Below are positions 59,268-64,000 of a stretch of 64,000 nt of DNA, piece after piece. A program made the position numbers and the translations under genes. Where the stretch lies: positions 558,001 through 622,000 of the forward strand of contig MCGE01000022.1 of NCBI GenBank assembly GCA_002105175.1, in the 5' to 3' direction. The notes beneath the pieces were generated by a model, which saw only the letters and a program-made list of their open reading frames with translations, ran no database searches and was not told the origin of the DNA. How positions within the stretch are numbered: the first letter of the stretch is position 1; every line of letters begins with the position of its first letter. The DNA comes from Absidia repens (lineage: Eukaryota; Mucoromycota; Mucoromycetes; Mucorales; Cunninghamellaceae).

Positions 59268-60126
59268 CTAATCGCTAGGTTGATCGTCACTATCGGATCC
59301 GTATTCATCATCATTGGCGATGTCAGCATCATCCTAATTACAGCACCACCCGCCACAAACAGTAAATAAATTTAGCCATACTATTTTCATACAAAGTAAG
59401 GTCCTTACCATTTCAAAAGCAGCAGTTGATTGAGCTATCAAGTCCCGTAGATCCTTGTTTTTTGGTTGGACCATCATACTTGGGGTGAGTTTGTTTCGGT
59501 TTTCAACCCTGTATAATTATATTGTTAGTAAAATAGAACCATGCAGAAATAAAATAGTAGTGCCTGTGTAGTTGAGAAAGTCACCACTTGCCACCCTTCA
59601 CTTACTTGCTATCTGCACCACCTTGCAACAAGATATCCACCATGGCATACGCCAGTTCAATGTCAGTATCTTGATATTCAACAGCATAGTGCAATGGTGT
59701 GTATCCTTCTAGACGGTTTTTGATGTTCAAGTCAATGTCATCCAAATTGACCAAGAATTCAAGACAGCCCAATGAGCCCGATTTTGCCCTAAAAATAGCA
59801 GCCAACTGTTTGAGTATTCATGTCATCGCAATTTCGCCGTCATCTTCTCCCTCCCCTCTGCCTTCCCGAAGCTTACGCAAGATGTGCCGCTGTGTTGCCT
59901 GCACCGTCAGTGTATCCAATGTTATAATTGCCACTTTCCAAGATTTCTTCCAAGACATCTTCTTGGTCGTTTCTACAAGCAGCCATCATGAGTTCATCTG
60001 AGCACGCGTACAAGAAAAAAAGATAAAGAGTTATTAGTGTCTATTGAAGCATTGTCATATAAATTCATCATTTACTTATTTTGATGAAAATAAATACTTA
60101 CTATTGGAGGCACCTTCGTCTGTCAT
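59268..60126 (-). CDS. small ankyrin-repeat protein
   Basis: Exons 60102-60126, 59877-59997, 59606-59788, 59409-59508 and 59268-59333 encode 164 aa. Ankyrin repeats are clear: DELMMAACRNDQEDVLEEIL, GNTAAHLAAKSGSLGCLEFL, EGYTPLHYAVEYQDTDIELA. The C-terminus is acidic (DDADIANDDEYGSDSDDQ). The exon 3 acceptor (TTTTTAG near 59790) was set because only it gives HLAAKSGSLG in frame. Small fungal ankyrin proteins with acidic tails include ribosome-assembly chaperones such as Yar1 and proteasome chaperones; which of these this is cannot be told. The first coding exon is only 25 nt. Confidence 0.88.
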
Positions 60127-60855
60127 TCTAAAATAAGTAACTTGTTGTATATAATAGGTATATGAGGGAAAAGAAATAAAAAAGGGAAAAGCAAAAAGGC
60201 ACAGAAGACTTCATTCGAAAGTCGAAAATAGCGGAGATTAAATAAAAGCTAAGACTCAGTAAAGAGCAAAATATAATATACTAAATAAAGAGAGAGAGAT
60301 ACATAAAATTGACAGAACTTTTGATAACAACGGTAGGTCTGCAGTGTAGGAGGTGACATACAATAAAACAGTGACACCTTCAGAAACCAAATATCAAAAA
60401 AGGCATTTGTATACGATACATAAAAATAGTATATTTTTCAACAAGCTAGCCACGACGGCTCTGTGAGCAAGCGAAGAGTGTGAAACTCACAAAACAGCTA
60501 TAAGAATCAACCTTGTATACTATCAAATGAGTCAGAGTATGGCAACGAAAGGGGCATATTTTATTTTTAAGAATATGGTAGTTACTAACCTAAGAAAGTG
60601 GAGTTCATTGTAGTCAGGGGATCTAACGGGGCAAGCATGAAGAGGTTTAATAAGAGATATGAAGAATGGTCAACGCTGATACAAAAAGCCAGCTCCAAAA
60701 TGGGCGTTAATATACTGTACAAGGAATGGGAGAGATTACAAAGAGAAAGCTGTTATTGAAGCATAATAGGGATCAGTACTAATCGGAAGGGTGCGATGGT
60801 AATAAAAAAGGAATCTACTGCAAAAGACGTGAGAAAGACAATGGGACACTTTTCA
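60127..60855. other. intergenic, with a weak repeat fragment
   Basis: A GGGGCATATTTTATTTTTAAG segment near 60551-60571 resembles the AATAAA end of the dispersed repeat (minus orientation), without its central block. No gene. Confidence 0.4.
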
Positions 60856-61150
60856 TTGAAGCAAGTAAAAAGAGACATAATTTATTCAACTATGGATATA
60901 AACTATAACAATTAATATTAAACTAGGTTAATGAAGGCTCCAACAAACCAACCAATGGTGGTCCGAAATTAAGATTCCAAAATGAAAGGGCTTCCCCATG
61001 CATCTTGTAATCTCTGTTCTCAAACCCTTCTAAACCAGACCTGAAACTATTCTAAGTTCAATATAACCTCAATCAATTGAATGTTAAAATAAAAGAAAGA
61101 GGGAGAGAAAAAAGAAGAAATTTCACGTGGACGGGATTTGAAAGTGTTTC
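60856..61150 (-). repeat. dispersed repeat, copy 9
   Basis: Minus copy. On the complement: head AAATCCCGTCCACGTGAAAT (61120-61140), pyrimidine tract, GTTTAGAAGGGTTTGAG, AAGATGCATGGGGAAGCC and GTTGAATAAATTATG near 60890. Confidence 0.88.
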
Positions 61151-61965
61151 TGTCGCCTCCCGCTAAACAGCATTTCTGATCATTTCCTAATTTTTTCGAT
61201 ATCCTTTTTTCATTTCGATAAAAAAAAAGATTACAGAGTGCCGATGTCATGATATATATATCACAATTACGATGCAATTTAGTTTAACCGTTAATATCGT
61301 TATTGTAGATCCCCTCTGAAGTCATAAAAAATTTTCAATTGCTGACAATCCTCCTGCTATTTCTTATAATGTCTCCTGTTAAATGCTATATATATATATA
61401 TATATATTTCTGTAGGGGAAGAAAATAAAAATGCCGATACGGGAAAATAAAATAAAACAAAAATTGGACATATTTCGCTGCCTACGCCATTTGGTACTTC
61501 TATGAACAACTTCCCTACATGCCTGTCAGACGTGCTCAATCTTCCCTCTACTGGGCGTCAAAAGTAGTGGTGCAAGAGGTTGCTAGGGCGATTTTAAAAA
61601 AATAGCGATGGCATATGCATAAAAAAAAGGTGCAATGGATGCATGAAAAGAAGATAAATGTCATGATAACGCATAGGGATACATCTATTATTAGATTACG
61701 TGCTTAACAGATAAAAGAAGGATATAGGCATTATACGTGTTAATGAAGATAATGAATAATTGGGGACGGATTTGATACCGTAAAACACATCTCATAATAT
61801 AATATGTATCAATTTTGGCGAGCCATCTATTCAAGTGCCTAATACATCTACCAGCAAAATCAAGGAAAAGAAAAAAAAAGTTTGGAATTTGGTAGTGTTA
61901 AGGTGCATGTCCAAATACATAAGGCATGAGCATAGCATTGCCGATTTTTAAAAATGAGTCACTGC

Positions 61966-62018
<53 letters not shown>

Positions 62019-62209
62019 TAATAGTTGATGGATATGAAAAGATAATTTTTTATTCATTATATGGTAGTTCATTGTATCATATAAATAATAAAAGTTTGGA
62101 GGGTAAAAATAGGGTAAGGTGTCAGGGAATATGTACAATACAACTAAGGTATACACTATATAAAAATGCTAAGCTATATTTTTAGTGATGTGAAGGACTG
62201 GGGAATATG
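61151..62209. other. intergenic with A50 run
   Basis: No gene. An uninterrupted A50 occupies 61967-62016, and an (AT)n stretch lies at 61387-61407. An (AT)n run at 62521-62552 sits in an intron of the next gene. Confidence 0.55.
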
Positions 62210-62519
62210 CTATTTGGGAATGGATGTTCGTCTGGAGGACCGCCTACGGGATGAGCTAGGACGTTGATTAAAAGCAGTGGCCGAATCTTGCTCTTCCATT
62301 GTCAAAGGGACGATGGATGATCTTGACGATGAGGATGAGACAGAAGGAGGGCGATCGGCACCTTTAGCGACAATCCGCATACCAGCTTGCTTGACTATCT
62401 TATTTCTTTCTTCCATATGGTCATTGAATGCCTTAATCATTTTCTTTGGGAAGGAAATCGCTGTTTGGCCAAGTTTTAACACGCATATTACAGCCCATAA
62501 TAAAAACGCACACCCTATA

Positions 62520-62556
<37 letters not shown>

Positions 62557-64000
62557 TATATTAATTATCATGTCAACATCTGTATGATAGTGTAATCATT
62601 TCACTTACCTGTTAATAAAGCGGTCAGTAGCCAATAAAGAAGCTCCATTCCTCGGCTTTTGGCACGATTGGCTAGAATAGATTCGATACTGACTTCTAAG
62701 CGTTTCAACTAAAAAATAAAATAAGTGAATGATTTTTCTTTCCTTTGTCATGTTTGAGTAATATACCTCAGAATAGTGTGTTTCCGGTACATCTTTGAGG
62801 TAAGTATCCATTTTTGCCTTGGTATCATTCATATCAATTTGGACTAGGTGTACCAAATCTTCTGTGTCAGTCAAAGACCGCTTGAATTCGTCAATGCCTC
62901 GACGTAAATCAGATACTGCATCCTTCAGCTGATCTTGGCGATATTCGTATGCATTGTATTGTTGATAAGGCACATAATTCCACAATGATTGCTGAAACGC
63001 CGACGAATTGCTACGATGAGAAGACGCAAGGGATGGTGGTCGAGCTGTCGTCGTGGATGAAGAAACCGCTGATTGTTGGGTTTTCGGTGAGGGGGTTGTG
63101 AGTGAAGAAAATGAAGACGAGCGACTGGAGTTTGTGGTTGTAAATCGAACACCATGCCCACTATCAGAATCAGAATTTTTTCGTGGATTAGCCTGTTGTA
63201 ATTGCCGCTGTTGCTGTTGCGGTGGGTCGCTTGTAGAATCGTCCATTGGTACAAAGGCACGGTATTGCTGTTTTCGTTCATTCAAAAACGCCTATATCAA
63301 TGAATTGCATGAGTATTTTCTATTTTTTTTTATGTGTAACTTTGAGAGTTTCTTTTCTTACCTCTGCATTTGCAATAAAAGGGTCCAGGGAGCCCAAACG
63401 ATCTTCGACATTCTTGTAGAGGTTATTGCTATCTTGAATATATCCAGCGCTGTAAAATGTTTGTAAACCAGTGAGTAACCCAACCCGTCATTAACACATC
63501 TTCTTGACCTATGTCCTACTTACAGATCATTCTCGGTTTTGTCAGACACTAAAAATGACACATGTAGATTCAACAGCTGGCCTAAAAAAATAAAATTAAT
63601 GGTGGGTGCCGGACTTTGTTTTGCGCGATGAATTTAAAAGGATTTACCTTTCAATAGAGAATTTTCATCTGTGAGTTGAGTAAGTGTGACCAATTCGGCA
63701 TCAGTATCATCATCAACGTGTATTTCAGCTAATGACAAAAAAAAAAAAAGAAAAAATAGTTGGTCAACGTCATTTTGTTTTAATTTTGTCCTTACCTATT
63801 AGCCTTGTCTTGGACTTTGCATTTACCAAGTGCTTCTTGTTGACCCAGGAAGAGTATGCGTCACCAGTGATTACCTTTGAAGCTTCGATAGATGGAATAG
63901 CGTTGTTCTCGTCCTTTTTGTCTGTTGGGCTTTTGGGGTATTCTTGATCCAAGTCACCATGGTCCACCGTGTTGTCGCCATCATGATAAGCATCCGCCCC
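62210..64000 (-). CDS. coiled-coil single-pass membrane protein, unrecognised, 5' end outside window
   Basis: Exons, in transcript order: 64000(edge)-63796, 63648-63728, 63524-63581, 63362-63449, 62767-63291, 62609-62708 and 62210-62514. The frame is open to the edge, so the start is outside. At least 454 residues are encoded here. The N-terminal part is polar (DQEYPKSPTDKKDEN), then KNVEDRLGSLDPFIANAEAF, a Q/S-rich linker and a predicted coiled coil (QDQLKDAVSDLRRGIDEF to ETHYSELKRLEVSIESIL). One hydrophobic segment follows (ELLYWLLTALLTGCAFLL into WAVICVL) and a basic, Ser-rich tail ends RRSSRRTSIPK. It looks like a tethering or scaffold protein of an internal membrane, but that is only inference. 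Confidence 0.8.

Noticed and set aside
59791..59805. Alternative acceptor CAG before TTGGCTGCT in the ankyrin gene
   Set aside because: It gives the wrong phase with the preceding exon; the next acceptor yields the canonical ankyrin text HLAAKSGSLG.
1..64000. CRISPR arrays, insertion sequences, bacterial operons, viral genes
   Set aside because: No regularly spaced repeats, transposase ORFs or viral hallmark proteins are visible; the window is ordinary eukaryotic chromosome apart from the dispersed repeat.

Overview
This is a window of a fungal nuclear genome, most likely an early-diverging fungus of the Mucorales type. The evidence is the gene architecture: many short GT-AG introns (about 50-150 nt) with T-rich acceptors, AT-rich intergenic DNA full of long A/T homopolymers, and a conserved gene set that includes striatin, PAN3, a PAK-type kinase, kexin, a Yap1/Pap1-type bZIP and nuclear genes for respiratory-chain subunits. 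There is no operon structure, bacterial-type mobile element or CRISPR array. All exon models were built by hand from splice signals and checked by reading-frame arithmetic. No database was searched.

Layout. 0-4.5 kb is almost gene-free: one tRNA-Ser(AGA) and the first copies of a dispersed repeat. 4.6-10.5 kb holds a rhomboid-family membrane protein (+) that has lost its catalytic serine, and a leucine-rich-repeat protein with an LRRC58-like C-terminus (+). 11.2-19.3 kb carries three minus-strand genes: ribosomal protein eL38, a Yhm2-type mitochondrial carrier and PAN3. 19.9-34.3 kb is gene-dense: a PAK-like kinase (+), mitoribosomal uS5m (-), then a run of plus-strand genes: NDUFS8, TM9SF3-like, kexin, UQCRB and an F-box protein. 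35.6-43.9 kb (-) has an ACOT9-like acyl-CoA thioesterase, an Ark/NAK-family kinase and a four-CBS protein. 44-46.5 kb is poor in genes, with possible gene remnants. 46.6-63.9 kb (-) has an NDUFA4-like subunit, a Cbf1-like bHLH factor, striatin, an AP-1-like bZIP, an orphan small gene, an ankyrin protein and an unrecognised coiled-coil membrane protein cut by the window edge.

How the genes relate. Several encode mitochondrial proteins (uS5m, NDUFS8, UQCRB, NDUFA4-like, Yhm2-like, probably ACOT9-like). uS5m and NDUFS8 share a head-to-head promoter of 279 bp. TM9SF3-like and kexin are adjacent and both act in the Golgi/endosomal system. PAK, striatin, PAN3 and the NAK kinase act in polarity, STRIPAK signalling, mRNA deadenylation and endocytosis. 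Nothing suggests they form a single pathway.

The most distinctive non-genic feature is a family of at least nine dispersed ~300-900 bp repeats, in both orientations and only between genes. Each has a head with a G/C-rich CACGTG-like block, a length-variable pyrimidine tract, a conserved central block and usually an AATAAA motif. Three apparent reading-frame breaks (one in kexin, two in the NAK kinase) all have the same sign and may be single-base deletions in the sequence, unusual introns or real lesions.
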